DNA of 8,394 nt from Chloroflexota bacterium (GTDB lineage Bacteria > Chloroflexota > Anaerolineae > Aggregatilineales > Phototrophicaceae), in the NCBI GenBank assembly GCA_003242205.1, contig QGUR01000198.1, positions 1 through 8,394 of the forward strand, written 5' to 3'. Below the pieces are notes generated by a model, which was not told the DNA's origin, ran no database searches, and was given only the letters and a program-made list of their open reading frames with translations. Positions 1-7,376 of this stretch are shown here, piece by piece. A program made the translations under genes and the position numbers. Numbering within the stretch: position 1 is the first letter of the stretch; every line of letters begins with the position of its first letter.

Positions 1-3000
1 GGGGAGGTGTGGAAATGTTTTCCGCTGTCTGTGGGCCGTTTCGGGGTCCCACGGCACCGGGCGGGCATCGAGCCTCCATGTGGTGAGGTTGTCGGGCAGG
101 TCAACCGTTACGGTTGCGCGCCCGTTCTCGTCGGTGACGATGTGCGGCGCCCATAACGGCGTGTACTCGAAGTCTTCGCGGATGAAGGCGGGTTCGGCGT
201 AACCGCCGCCTCCGCCGCCCAAGCCGTTCGGGAATGCCGCGTCGGTGAGCAGATCGAGCAGGCCGCTCATGGCGACTTCGGTCAGTACGTAGTTGTTCTG
301 CGTCCCATAAAACGTCTCTTCGAGAGTCGTACTGTTAGGCGGCAGCAGGTCGAGCACCGAGCGGTCAACCAGAGCGACGCCGATTTCGGCGCGCGCCGGC
401 TCGCCGTTGGCGTCGGTCGCTGTCAGATCAAACGTGACCGTCTCCCGAGGCTGGGCGAGACTGGTCGACGGCTCGACCTCGATCGTGAGGCGTTGCTCGA
501 CCGGCTCAACGTTCAGACTGATGGAGCCGGTCGCAAAGTCCGGATTGACGTCTGTTTCGGACGCGCCACGCAGAGCGACCACACCGACATGGACGGTTGG
601 CGCGTCGGCATTGTCCAGCGGTAACTCGTAGAGCAGGCTTGTGCCGGTGACCTCGACCACTTCGTGCTTCATGACGGTGGCGCGTTCGGTGGTGATCAGC
701 AGCGTCCAGACATCGTCGGAAGGCAGGGGGATAAGGATTTCGGCTGTATCGCCGGGCAGGTAACTCGTCTGGTTAGCCTGCAGGTTCAGATACTCGCTTG
801 GCTCGCTCCAGATAATGCTCTCGCCGCCGGTTACGTACAGGCGCATGGTTGCGCTGGCCTGGCGCTCCTGCGCGTCTCGAACCACCGCGCGGATGCGGAA
901 AGTGCCGGCGCGCGGCGGACTGTAACGGTACGTTGCTCGCCCATCCGCGCCGGTAATCACCCGGTCTGTTGCCACGACGGTGCTTTCCTGCTGCCAGCGA
1001 TACTGGCCGGGCTGGCTGGGGAACGAGATACGTTTCCAGACGAGTTCGCTGACTTCAAGTTCAACCTCTTCGCCGGCCACGGGTACGCTGTCGGGCGTCA
1101 CGGTAAGCAGCGTGACGTCGATCGGTTCGCCCGGCTGGTGGAAGTAGTCTTCAGTTCGCAGGCCGACATACACGCTGGCGGGATGAGCTATGATGCGGGT
1201 TGATGCGCTGACAGGCTGGCCGCTTTCATCGGTCAGCGTGGCGTCGACCAGAATTTCCAGCGGTAGCGGGGTAGACACGCTGGTTTCGGATGTTGAGATG
1301 ATCAGCCGCCCGTTGCTGTCCGTTTGCGCCTCGCCGCGGACGAGTTCCTGCCAGAAAACCCGCTCGGCGGTTTCGTCGTTAAAGCTGAAGTACTCTTGGC
1401 CCTCGTAGTTGAAGAAGGTGGATGTGCCGTAGGCCGTGTAGGTGAGCTGCGCGTTGCCGACTCCGCCGCCCGCGTAGTAAGTCGCTTCCGCGATGGCGGT
1501 CAGCGGCTCGCCCTGCAGGATGGACTCGGTTTCCGCCGTGACGCTGAGCGTGTATTCGGGAGGCCGGAACTCGGCAACCGTAAACAGCACGCGTGTTTGC
1601 TTATCGAGGTTCCACACCGGGCCCAGATAACCGTATTCATAAGAGACGCCGTCACCAAAATCGACGACGATGGCCTGATCGCCAACCGGCGCATCAGCGG
1701 GGATGACGTACTCGCCGCTAAACGTGCCGAAGTCGGTGACTTCGAGGTCCATTTCGGCGTAAATACGGTCTTCGTAGGGCGGCTTGATCGTCACATGCAC
1801 GGTCTGAACATCGGGAATGGCAAAGTCCATGTCATGGCGGTCGCGCACGACGCCCCGGAACCGCACCGTTTCACCGGGACGGTAGATCGGCCGGTCGGTA
1901 TACAGGTAGGCTCGCTCGTCCGGCAATTCGATGGCCCGGTTGCTGTACCACGCGCCATAAACGTCGTCTCCGCTGACCGTGACATAGATCACGTCGTCGT
2001 CCGGTGGCAGTGCGACGGGCAGGCGCATCGTGCCATCAGCAGCCGTTTCGCCGGTTCCAATCACGCTACCGTTGTGATAGATGGTGACGGTCGCACCGGA
2101 GACCGGTTTGGCGCTTTGCAGGTCGGTGACCCAGACGAGCAGGTCTTCCGGCCCGCGCTTGACGGCCACGTTGGCGTTAGCCACCGCCAGCCCGAACTGG
2201 TAGAAGTTCGACATGTAATAATGCGAGGGAGCGCTGGGCGTGACCACGACCCAGTACAGGCCAACCGGCAACCGGCCGCCCGCTTCAGACGCCAGCAGCA
2301 CTTCCTGTGGCACGCGCTGCCGGTCCCCTGTATCGAAAGTTTGCATCCAGGCGCGCAGCAGGTTGGCTTCGGTCACCCAGGGCGGCAATTCCTCTGAAAA
2401 CGTCGTCGAACTGGCGGCGCTGAAGAAGTAGTCCTGGAATTTGCCGGGCGCTGCTTCGGTAATCGCCTCCGGTGTGACTTCATACAGGGACACATAAAAC
2501 TCGCCGCGCCCGGTCGTCATCATCGCAAAGCGCGTGTCTTCGCGATACGCGCTGGTGATCATGAAGCTGCCGTTGATGATGGGATAGGCTTCCGGTTGCA
2601 GCGGCCCGGAGGTGAAACTGAAACTGAACGCTTCCGGCATGGCGTTGCCGTAGATGTCTTCGACGCCTGCGTCGATGGTGATGGTGTATGTGGTGAGCTG
2701 CGCCATGTCGAAGTGCAGCGTCAAGCGCCGGGGGTCCCAAAAATTGATATCGGGATACCAACTCTCCGGCGCGGGGTCGATGCGGATGCGGTTTTCAAGG
2801 CTCTCAAAATTGACCGGCGTGTTAAAGACGATCTGCGGCCTGCTCCACCGGGTATCCACGTCAACCGCGCCGTTTTGGGGTTGCGTCTCGGAGACGCGCG
2901 GATAGGGGATCGTCTCGAACGACTGGAAGAACGAATCGCCAAGCGCGGCTTGCCCTTCCGCCGCGCGAGCCGCGCCGTCAACGCGGATCGTGTAGGTGGT

Positions 3001-3921
3001 TTCCATCTTCAGCGCGGCGTCCGGTGTGAAGGTCAGCGACGTGCTGTCGTCGCTCCAGCCAATCGTGCCGGGAACCGCCACGCTCCCTTCCAGCAGCGCG
3101 AAGGCCGCCTCGACGCTGGCCCGGTCCATCGGCTCGCTAAACGTAATTGCGATGGTGGAGTCGAGCGGAACGCCTGTCTGCCCGATGCCGGGCGTCACTT
3201 CCACGATCTGCGGCGGCAGCGTTTCGAACGACCAGATGTAGCTGTCTTCCATCACCGCGCCGTCGGCGGCGGTCAGGCCGGGGGGAATGGCGACGGTATA
3301 GCGTTGCCCGCCCTGCAGCGGCTGGTCGGGTGTGAAGACGTAGATCGACGTATTGACCCATTCGCCCGTGCCTTCGATCGCCGGTTCGAACTCAAGCGGC
3401 AGCGGCAGGGCAGCGGCCTGCGCGCCGGAGCCAAGCGGCACGACCGGGCGGTCGAACGTCACGATAATGCGCGAATCGACGGCAATACCGGCGCTGTCTG
3501 GCCCGGGAACGACGTCCGCAACGGCCAGTGGCCCGACGGTTTCGAGTACGAATGTGACCGGCGCATCGAGCGCCACACCGCTCGCACTGGTAGCTTCGCT
3601 GCCGAGAATAACCTCGATCTCTGCGGCGCGCGGCCAGCCGGCCTCTGGGGTGAAGCGCAACGTGCGTTCGTCGGGCCAGTCGAAAGCGCCTTCAACCTGC
3701 GGGGTGAAGCGCAGTGCGTTTTCTACGCTGTCCGCATTCATCGCCTGATCGAAGGTGATGGTCAGGGGTTCATCAGGTGAAAGCTGAACGCCGGGAAGCG
3801 GCCAGATGTCGATAACCTGTGGCGAAAGCGCCGGTTCCTGTGCCAGTACACCGGGCGACGCCGAGGCCAGTGTGAGGGCGAAAACGAGCGTCAGAACAAG
3901 GATGGGCCAGCGTTGAAACAC
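1..3921 (-). CDS. Alpha-2-macroglobulin family protein with N-terminal Ig-like repeats (partial, C-terminus off the left edge)
   Basis: The minus strand stays open from a GTG at 3921 to the window edge, giving 1307 codons. Residues 1-27 form a signal peptide (charged start, long hydrophobic stretch, cut near VLA|QEP) with no lipobox cysteine. About four Ig-like (Big_5/SbsA type) repeats follow, starting near residues 36, 131, 237 and 340; the third shows TPGIGQTGVPLDSTIAITFS. Residues 672-688 read YLYTDRPIYRPGETVRF, the hallmark of the A2M MG2 domain. A bait-region-like domain spans about 1046-1190 (SYLPGDTAEILI at 1053), then VDRSVLDL at 1185, FYG at 1204, a six-glycine run at 1235-1240, and WAPHIVTDENGRATV from 1257 leading to DNLTTWR, which ends at 1283. 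Family members usually continue several hundred residues, including any thioester domain, so that part is missing. I saw no cysteine in the hand translation. Bacterial A2Ms are thought to trap proteases outside the cell; this role is inferred. A TTG at 3942 is an alternative in-frame start. Confidence 0.93.
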   Translation of the reverse strand, partial: MFQRWPILVLTLVFALTLASASPGVLAQEPALSPQVIDIWPLPGVQLSPDEPLTITFDQAMNADSVENALRFTPQVEGAFDWPDERTLRFTPEAGWPRAAEIEVILGSEATSASGVALDAPVTFVLETVGPLAVADVVPGPDSAGIAVDSRIIVTFDRPVVPLGSGAQAAALPLPLEFEPAIEGTGEWVNTSIYVFTPDQPLQGGQRYTVAIPPGLTAADGAVMEDSYIWSFETLPPQIVEVTPGIGQTGVPLDSTIAITFSEPMDRASVEAAFALLEGSVAVPGTIGWSDDSTSLTFTPDAALKMETTYTIRVDGAARAAEGQAALGDSFFQSFETIPYPRVSETQPQNGAVDVDTRWSRPQIVFNTPVNFESLENRIRIDPAPESWYPDINFWDPRRLTLHFDMAQLTTYTITIDAGVEDIYGNAMPEAFSFSFTSGPLQPEAYPIINGSFMITSAYREDTRFAMMTTGRGEFYVSLYEVTPEAITEAAPGKFQDYFFSAASSTTFSEELPPWVTEANLLRAWMQTFDTGDRQRVPQEVLLASEAGGRLPVGLYWVVVTPSAPSHYYMSNFYQFGLAVANANVAVKRGPEDLLVWVTDLQSAKPVSGATVTIYHNGSVIGTGETAADGTMRLPVALPPDDDVIYVTVSGDDVYGAWYSNRAIELPDERAYLYTDRPIYRPGETVRFRGVVRDRHDMDFAIPDVQTVHVTIKPPYEDRIYAEMDLEVTDFGTFSGEYVIPADAPVGDQAIVVDFGDGVSYEYGYLGPVWNLDKQTRVLFTVAEFRPPEYTLSVTAETESILQGEPLTAIAEATYYAGGGVGNAQLTYTAYGTSTFFNYEGQEYFSFNDETAERVFWQELVRGEAQTDSNGRLIISTSETSVSTPLPLEILVDATLTDESGQPVSASTRIIAHPASVYVGLRTEDYFHQPGEPIDVTLLTVTPDSVPVAGEEVELEVSELVWKRISFPSQPGQYRWQQESTVVATDRVITGADGRATYRYSPPRAGTFRIRAVVRDAQERQASATMRLYVTGGESIIWSEPSEYLNLQANQTSYLPGDTAEILIPLPSDDVWTLLITTERATVMKHEVVEVTGTSLLYELPLDNADAPTVHVGVVALRGASETDVNPDFATGSISLNVEPVEQRLTIEVEPSTSLAQPRETVTFDLTATDANGEPARAEIGVALVDRSVLDLLPPNSTTLEETFYGTQNNYVLTEVAMSGLLDLLTDAAFPNGLGGGGGGYAEPAFIREDFEYTPLWAPHIVTDENGRATVTVDLPDNLTTWRLDARPVPWDPETAHRQRKTFPHLP

Positions 3922-3925
3922 ACTG

Positions 3926-3933
3926 CACCTCAC
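3926..3933 (-). promoter_or_regulatory. Ribosome-binding site for the A2M gene
   Basis: On the minus strand GTGAGGTG precedes the GTG start at 3921, with six bases between the GAGG core and the start codon. This spacing is why I prefer GTG 3921. Two other in-frame starts exist before the upstream stop at 3958-3960: GTG at 3933 and TTG at 3942. TTG 3942 would add the charged residues MRKVRCS before the hydrophobic stretch, which also suits a signal peptide, but its upstream bases look less like a Shine-Dalgarno site. Confidence 0.6.
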
Positions 3934-3975
3934 TTTTCTCAAAAAAGCCAATACCACTCATTGTAAAGACGAATA

Positions 3976-4004
3976 ATTCTAGGCGAGGGTTCCATTAGGG
4001 CCAA
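3976..4004 (-). promoter_or_regulatory. Candidate promoter of the A2M gene
   Basis: Reading the minus strand, TTGGCC (4004-3999) and TAGAAT (3981-3976) are separated by 17 bases, matching the sigma-70 consensus at four and five of six positions. It lies about 55 bases before the GTG start and directly after it comes TATTCGTC, which is also found at the opposite promoter. Assigned by eye; no transcript evidence. Confidence 0.4.
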
Positions 4005-4034
4005 TCTTGAGTTCGCCAGCGGCTGTCTGGTGCT

Positions 4035-4062
4035 ACTGCAATGCAGTTAGTCATGTTATATT
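4035..4062 (+). promoter_or_regulatory. Candidate promoter with operator-like palindrome for the sugar transport operon
   Basis: TGTTATATT at 4054-4062 is an extended -10 (TG, one base, then TATATT). No good -35 hexamer sits at the right distance, which is typical of extended -10 promoters. The region where a -35 would lie holds a perfect 13-base palindrome, ACTGCAATGCAGT (4035-4047), suitable for binding a dimeric regulator. Transcription would start around 4069, leaving a leader of about 47 bases before the binding-protein gene. No regulator gene is in the window. Confidence 0.45.
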
Positions 4063-4100
4063 CGTCAGCAGGCTTTACTCATTGGCGCATCGGTTCATTG

Positions 4101-4108
4101 AAAGGGGG
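4101..4108 (+). promoter_or_regulatory. Ribosome-binding site deciding the binding-protein start
   Basis: AAAGGGGG ends seven bases before ATG 4116. An in-frame ATG exists 25 codons upstream at 4041, but it overlaps the predicted promoter and would place odd, non-signal-like residues before the signal peptide. ATG 4116 is therefore chosen. Confidence 0.75.
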
Positions 4109-4115
4109 CATCACA

Positions 4116-5417
4116 ATGACACGAGTACGGCGTTTTGCGATAGTCGCCATTGCTCTGTTGAGTTTGCTTCTTTCCGGCATGGTGGTTGCCCAGGAAGATT
4201 CACCGACGATTCAGGCGCAGCCCTGCGCCGAGCCGGGCCAGTTGACCATGTGGGTGTGGGACCCTGTCTGGGCCGAAGTGATCGGCAACGCGATCAATGC
4301 ATGGCAGGAAGACTATTGCCCCGGCGCGGAAGTCGAGCTGATTCAGCAACCCTGGGAGCAGTACTGGGACCTGTTGCAGACCAACGCGGCGGGGGGCGAC
4401 CTGCCAGACGTCTTCAATATGTCGCAGGATCGCTTCTACTTCTATGCCGACAACGATGCGCTGCTCAACCTGCAGCCCTACTGGGATGAGTACGGGGTCG
4501 ACACAACCGTCTGGGGTACGGGACTGGTTGATCCGTATCGCTGGGGTGAGGATGGCGACCTGTATGCCGGGCCGGTGAACTGGGATACGGTGGCGCTGTT
4601 CTATAACAAGGATATGTTCGACGCGGCAGGGCTGGACTACCCGACTGCTGACTGGACGTGGGATGACTTTGCCAGCGCGGCGGCAGCGCTGACCGACCCT
4701 GAAAACGACGTTTATGGCGCTTCCGTCTATACCGAATATCAGGCCGGTTATGCCAACTGGATCGCCGCTACCGGAACCACGCCGGTTGTCGACGCCGAGC
4801 GCACGCAATGCACGCTGACCGAACCCGGTTCGATTGAGGCGCTGACCTTCCTGAAGGATCTGCTCGATCAGGGTTACATGCCGAGCGTTTCCATTCAGGG
4901 CGGCGCGAACGCCAACGACGCCTTTAACTACTGGCTCAACGAGCGTGTCGCGATGGTGTCTGGCGGGTCGTGGAAGCTGCCGGAAGCGATTGCCAACGCG
5001 ACTTTCAACTGGGATGTCGTGCAGTTGCCGAAGCACCCGGACACCGGCATCAGCCGCCCGATCCTGCATTCGGTCGGTTATGTCGCCGCTTCCAACAGCG
5101 ACAACCCTGACCTCGCGGCCAATCTGATCCTTTATCTCTCCAGCGATGAAGGGCAGCAGTTCTTCGCCGAGGCTGGTGGCGTCGCTCCTGCGAACCCGGC
5201 GCTTCAGCAGCAGTGGGTGGACTCGTTTGGCGATACCGGCGTCAATATCTCGGCGTTTGTCGATGCGCTTCCGGATACGCAGGGCGTCACGCCGTTCGCG
5301 GAAATCTGGGACGTGATGAATACCGATCTGGTTATCAACATCTTCGATCTGGGCATGAGCGTTGAGGAAGCTACGCAGCAGGCGTGCGACTTCATCGTCA
5401 CCCAGCTCCCTGAATAA
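4116..5417 (+). CDS. Extracellular sugar-binding protein of a CUT1-type ABC transporter
   Basis: The 433-residue product resembles solute-binding protein family 1 (UgpB/MalE-like, COG1653), at the usual length. It captures a sugar or oligosaccharide outside the membrane and delivers it to the permeases. The signal peptide begins MTRVRRF, has a hydrophobic core, and is probably cut at VVA|QED (residue 25); there is no lipobox cysteine. Family features include an early strand with LTMWVWDP (43-50), LFYNKDMFDAAGLDYP from residue 161, a Trp-rich TWDDF segment just after it, and MVSGGSWKLPEAI in the C-terminal lobe. Cysteines at 37, 68, 232 and 424 could form disulfides after export. It is the first gene of a plus-strand cluster with two permeases and a sugar kinase. 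The sugar cannot be named from the sequence; aromatic residues are plentiful, as in oligosaccharide binders. Confidence 0.93.
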   Translation: MTRVRRFAIVAIALLSLLLSGMVVAQEDSPTIQAQPCAEPGQLTMWVWDPVWAEVIGNAINAWQEDYCPGAEVELIQQPWEQYWDLLQTNAAGGDLPDVFNMSQDRFYFYADNDALLNLQPYWDEYGVDTTVWGTGLVDPYRWGEDGDLYAGPVNWDTVALFYNKDMFDAAGLDYPTADWTWDDFASAAAALTDPENDVYGASVYTEYQAGYANWIAATGTTPVVDAERTQCTLTEPGSIEALTFLKDLLDQGYMPSVSIQGGANANDAFNYWLNERVAMVSGGSWKLPEAIANATFNWDVVQLPKHPDTGISRPILHSVGYVAASNSDNPDLAANLILYLSSDEGQQFFAEAGGVAPANPALQQQWVDSFGDTGVNISAFVDALPDTQGVTPFAEIWDVMNTDLVINIFDLGMSVEEATQQACDFIVTQLPE

Positions 5418-5425
5418 CGCGACTT

Positions 5426-5464
5426 CCGGCGCGGGCGTGCCTTCACGTCGCACGCCCGCGCCGG
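5426..5464 (+). repeat. Perfect 15-bp intercistronic hairpin
   Basis: CCGGCGCGGGCGTGC (5426-5440) pairs perfectly with GCACGCCCGCGCCGG (5450-5464) around a nine-base loop. It starts eight bases after the binding-protein stop codon and ends 29 bases before the permease start. No T-run follows, so it does not look like an intrinsic terminator. Hairpins in this position in other ABC operons, such as between malE and malF, protect the upstream mRNA and help make the binding protein more abundant than the permeases. That role here is an inference. Confidence 0.85.
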
Positions 5465-5493
5465 CCCCGCGCGCTCTGCTGGTAGAGAAGCCG

Positions 5494-6423
5494 ATGACCA
5501 TGATTCGCAACGCGCTGGGCGAAACGCCGCTGGCGCGCCGCCGGGCGCTCTGGGGGCTGGCACTGGTAGCGCCGAATATTCTGGGCCTGTTTTTCTTCTT
5601 CGGCGTTCCCGTTCTTGCCGCCTTCGCGACCTCGCTGACCGAGTGGAATGTGCTCAAGCCTGCCGAGTTCGTCGGGCTGGCGAATTTTGTGCGGCTGGCA
5701 AACGACGCCCGGTTCTGGCAGGCGCTTGGCAATACCGTCCGGCTGCTCCTGATGGTCGTGCCGACCGGCGTGGCGCTCTCGCTGGGTGTGGCCCTGTTGC
5801 TCAACCAGCGTGTGCCGTTCCGGACGCTGCTGCGAACGGTTTACTTCCTGCCTGTTGTCACCTCGACAGTAGCCGCTTCCGTCGTCTGGACGTGGATTTT
5901 CCAGCCGCGCTATGGCCTGCTTGGGAACGCGCTGGCGATATTCGGCCTGCGCGATGTCAACTGGCTGACGCGGCCCGATCTGGTTCTGATCCCTATTGCC
6001 GTGGTCACGATCTGGCAGCGGCTTGGCTTCGACATGGTGCTGTTTCTGGCAGGGCTACAGACGATCCCGCGCGAGTTGTACGAAGCGGCAACCATCGACG
6101 GGGCGAACCGCTGGCAGCGGTTTCGCTTCGTCACGCTGCCAATGCTCTCGCCGACCACCTTTCTGGTATCCGTGCTGGCGATCATCAACGCCTTCCAGAT
6201 TTTCGATCAGGTCTACATCATGACGGCGCGGACGTCTCGCGGCGGCGTCGGCGGCAGCGCCAGCACCCTTGCGTATTATCTGTATGACAGCGCGTTCGGG
6301 CGTTTTGAATATGGCTATGCCTCGGCGGTCGCGCTGGTGCTTTTTCTAATCATTCTTGCGGTGACAGTGGTGCAGCTTCGGCTGCAGCGCCGTTGGGTCT
6401 ATTATGAGTCGGAGCATGGTTGA
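5494..6423 (+). CDS. Sugar ABC transporter permease, MalF/UgpA type
   Basis: The 309-residue product is an inner-membrane channel subunit of a CUT1 transporter (COG1175 type). An Arg-rich N-terminus (residues 15-17) is followed by a first membrane helix at about 19-47 (LFFFFGVP inside it), and about five more hydrophobic helices follow, ending near residue 300. The cytoplasmic EAA loop, which docks with the ATPase, is clear: EAATIDGAN starts at 197, with the conserved Gly at 203. The open frame extends upstream to 5362, but those residues are Ser/Arg/Pro-rich, overlap the binding-protein gene and include the hairpin. I therefore start at ATG 5494, or equally ATG 5500, which sits nine bases after GAGAAG (5485-5490). 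The gene overlaps the next permease by 20 bases, implying translational coupling. The partner ATPase is not in the window. Confidence 0.92.
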   Translation: MTMIRNALGETPLARRRALWGLALVAPNILGLFFFFGVPVLAAFATSLTEWNVLKPAEFVGLANFVRLANDARFWQALGNTVRLLLMVVPTGVALSLGVALLLNQRVPFRTLLRTVYFLPVVTSTVAASVVWTWIFQPRYGLLGNALAIFGLRDVNWLTRPDLVLIPIAVVTIWQRLGFDMVLFLAGLQTIPRELYEAATIDGANRWQRFRFVTLPMLSPTTFLVSVLAIINAFQIFDQVYIMTARTSRGGVGGSASTLAYYLYDSAFGRFEYGYASAVALVLFLIILAVTVVQLRLQRRWVYYESEHG

Positions 6424-7297
6424 ACAGCAGGGGCGCGCCCACGACGCCGGGATGACGTGGGCGCGTTCCATCCCCTACATTTCAGGCCGGGTGATTTCGT
6501 TTCTGATCCTTGTGGCGGGGGCGGTGATCATGGTTCTGCCGTTCGTCTGGATGGTTTCGACCGCCTGCAAACCCGCGTCCGAACTCCAGCGCCTGCCGGT
6601 GCGTTTTGTGCCGGAAACGCCGTCCTGTCTGGAAAACCTCAACACGCTCTATGCCACCTCGGGAGGATTCAACCGCTATTTGCTCAATTCCGGGCTGGTG
6701 ACCGTTGGGCGCACGATTGGCCAGTTGGTGACGTGTTCGCTGGCAGCCTATGGCTTCGCGCGCTTTCGTTTTCCGGGGCGTAACGTGCTGTTCGCGCTCT
6801 CGCTCGGTTTGCTGATGGTTCCGTTTCAGGCCATCGTCGTGCAGGAATACCTGCTTCTGCGCCAGATCGGCTGGCTCAATACCTTCGCGGCGCTTATCGT
6901 GCCCGGCATGTTCAGCGCTTTCGCACTGTTCCTGCTGCGGCAGGCGTTCCTGCAAGTGCCGATCGAACTCGAAGAGGCCGCGATTATCGATGGCGCGAAC
7001 CCATTACAGGTGCTCTGGAAGGTGACGCTGCCGCTGTCCGGCCCGGCGCTGGCGGCCTTTGCGGTGATTACGGTACAGGCTGCGTGGAACGACTTTCTGT
7101 TCCCGCTGGTGGCGGCCAACACGCCCGAAACGCGGGTGGTGACCATCGGCATCGCGCTGCTGCAGGGCGAACGCAGCACGCCGTACAATCTGATCATGAT
7201 GGGGTCGTTTCTGGCCACGCTGCCGATGCTGGCGCTCTTCGTGCTGCTGCAACGCTACTTCATCGAAGGCGTCGCCATGTCCGGCCTGAAGCGCTAA
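6404..7297 (+). CDS. Sugar ABC transporter permease, MalG/UgpE type
   Basis: The 297-residue product is the second channel subunit (COG0395 type) and pairs with the MalF-like permease encoded just upstream. After a short polar N-terminus, helix 1 spans about residues 30-52 and leads into STACKPASEL, typical of this family. A helix-rich core follows, with SLAAYGFARFRFPGRN near residue 115, a pattern seen widely in MalG-type proteins. The EAA loop reads EAAIIDGANPLQVLWKVTLP, with Glu at 191 and Gly at 197. The C-terminus ends FIEGVAMSGLKR, the usual ending of this family, so the gene is complete. The start ATG 6404 overlaps the upstream gene by 20 bases. ATG 6416 (8-base overlap) and ATG 6452 are alternatives, since no strong ribosome-binding site marks any of them. 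Confidence 0.93.
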   Translation: MSRSMVEQQGRAHDAGMTWARSIPYISGRVISFLILVAGAVIMVLPFVWMVSTACKPASELQRLPVRFVPETPSCLENLNTLYATSGGFNRYLLNSGLVTVGRTIGQLVTCSLAAYGFARFRFPGRNVLFALSLGLLMVPFQAIVVQEYLLLRQIGWLNTFAALIVPGMFSAFALFLLRQAFLQVPIELEEAAIIDGANPLQVLWKVTLPLSGPALAAFAVITVQAAWNDFLFPLVAANTPETRVVTIGIALLQGERSTPYNLIMMGSFLATLPMLALFVLLQRYFIEGVAMSGLKR

Positions 7298-7350
7298 TCG
7301 CACTTCATTCGCCGCCGCATGGCTGGTAAGATTTGGCTTTCATCAGCACG

Positions 7351-7364
7351 GCGGCGCGCGCCGC
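7351..7364. repeat. Perfect 14-bp GC-only palindrome before the kinase gene
   Basis: GCGGCGCGCGCCGC reads the same on both strands and lies immediately before the GGGAG ribosome-binding site of the kinase gene, in the 79-base gap after the permease stop. Its first half could also pair with CGCCGCCG at 7310-7317 through CGGCGGCG at 7349-7356. In GC-rich DNA such a palindrome may be incidental; it could also affect translation of the kinase. Confidence 0.5.
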
Positions 7365-7369
7365 GGGAG
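7365..7369 (+). promoter_or_regulatory. Ribosome-binding site fixing a TTG start for the kinase
   Basis: GGGAG ends seven bases before TTG 7377. The protein read from that TTG begins with the expected first beta strand of a PfkB fold, so the non-ATG start is well supported. Confidence 0.75.
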
Positions 7370-7376
7370 TTTTCAG

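Larger units (their letters stand above)
3968..4066. repeat. Inverted repeat TATTCGTC at both divergent -10 elements
   Basis: GACGAATA at 3968-3975 is the exact reverse complement of TATTCGTC at 4059-4066. On the minus strand the copy directly follows the candidate -10 TAGAAT; on the plus strand it overlaps the -10 TATATT. The two copies sit symmetrically around about 4017. An 8-base match could occur by chance in a region this size, so a regulatory meaning is only suggested by the placement. Confidence 0.35.

Noticed and set aside
1324..2397. Plus-strand open frame of 357 codons
   Set aside because: Antisense to the A2M gene, whose minus-strand frame carries clear family motifs throughout; the plus-strand product is Arg/His/Asp-rich without a domain.
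2596..3780. Plus-strand open frame of 394 codons
   Set aside because: Antisense to the Ig-like repeats of the A2M protein; composition is typical of a GC-rich shadow frame.
3956..4100. Repeated TCATTG / ACTCATTG (3956-3963, 4077-4084, and TCATTG at 4095-4100)
   Set aside because: Short, with uneven spacing and no relation to the promoter elements; likely chance.
5362..5493. Upstream extension of the first permease frame
   Set aside because: It overlaps the binding-protein gene, runs through the hairpin and encodes low-complexity Ser/Arg/Pro residues that are not part of the family.
4200..5804. Long antisense open frame (534 codons) opposite the binding protein and first permease
   Set aside because: It spans two well-supported genes and their hairpin, its N-terminal part is Ser/Arg/Thr-rich with no recognisable domain, and GC-rich codon use commonly creates such shadows.
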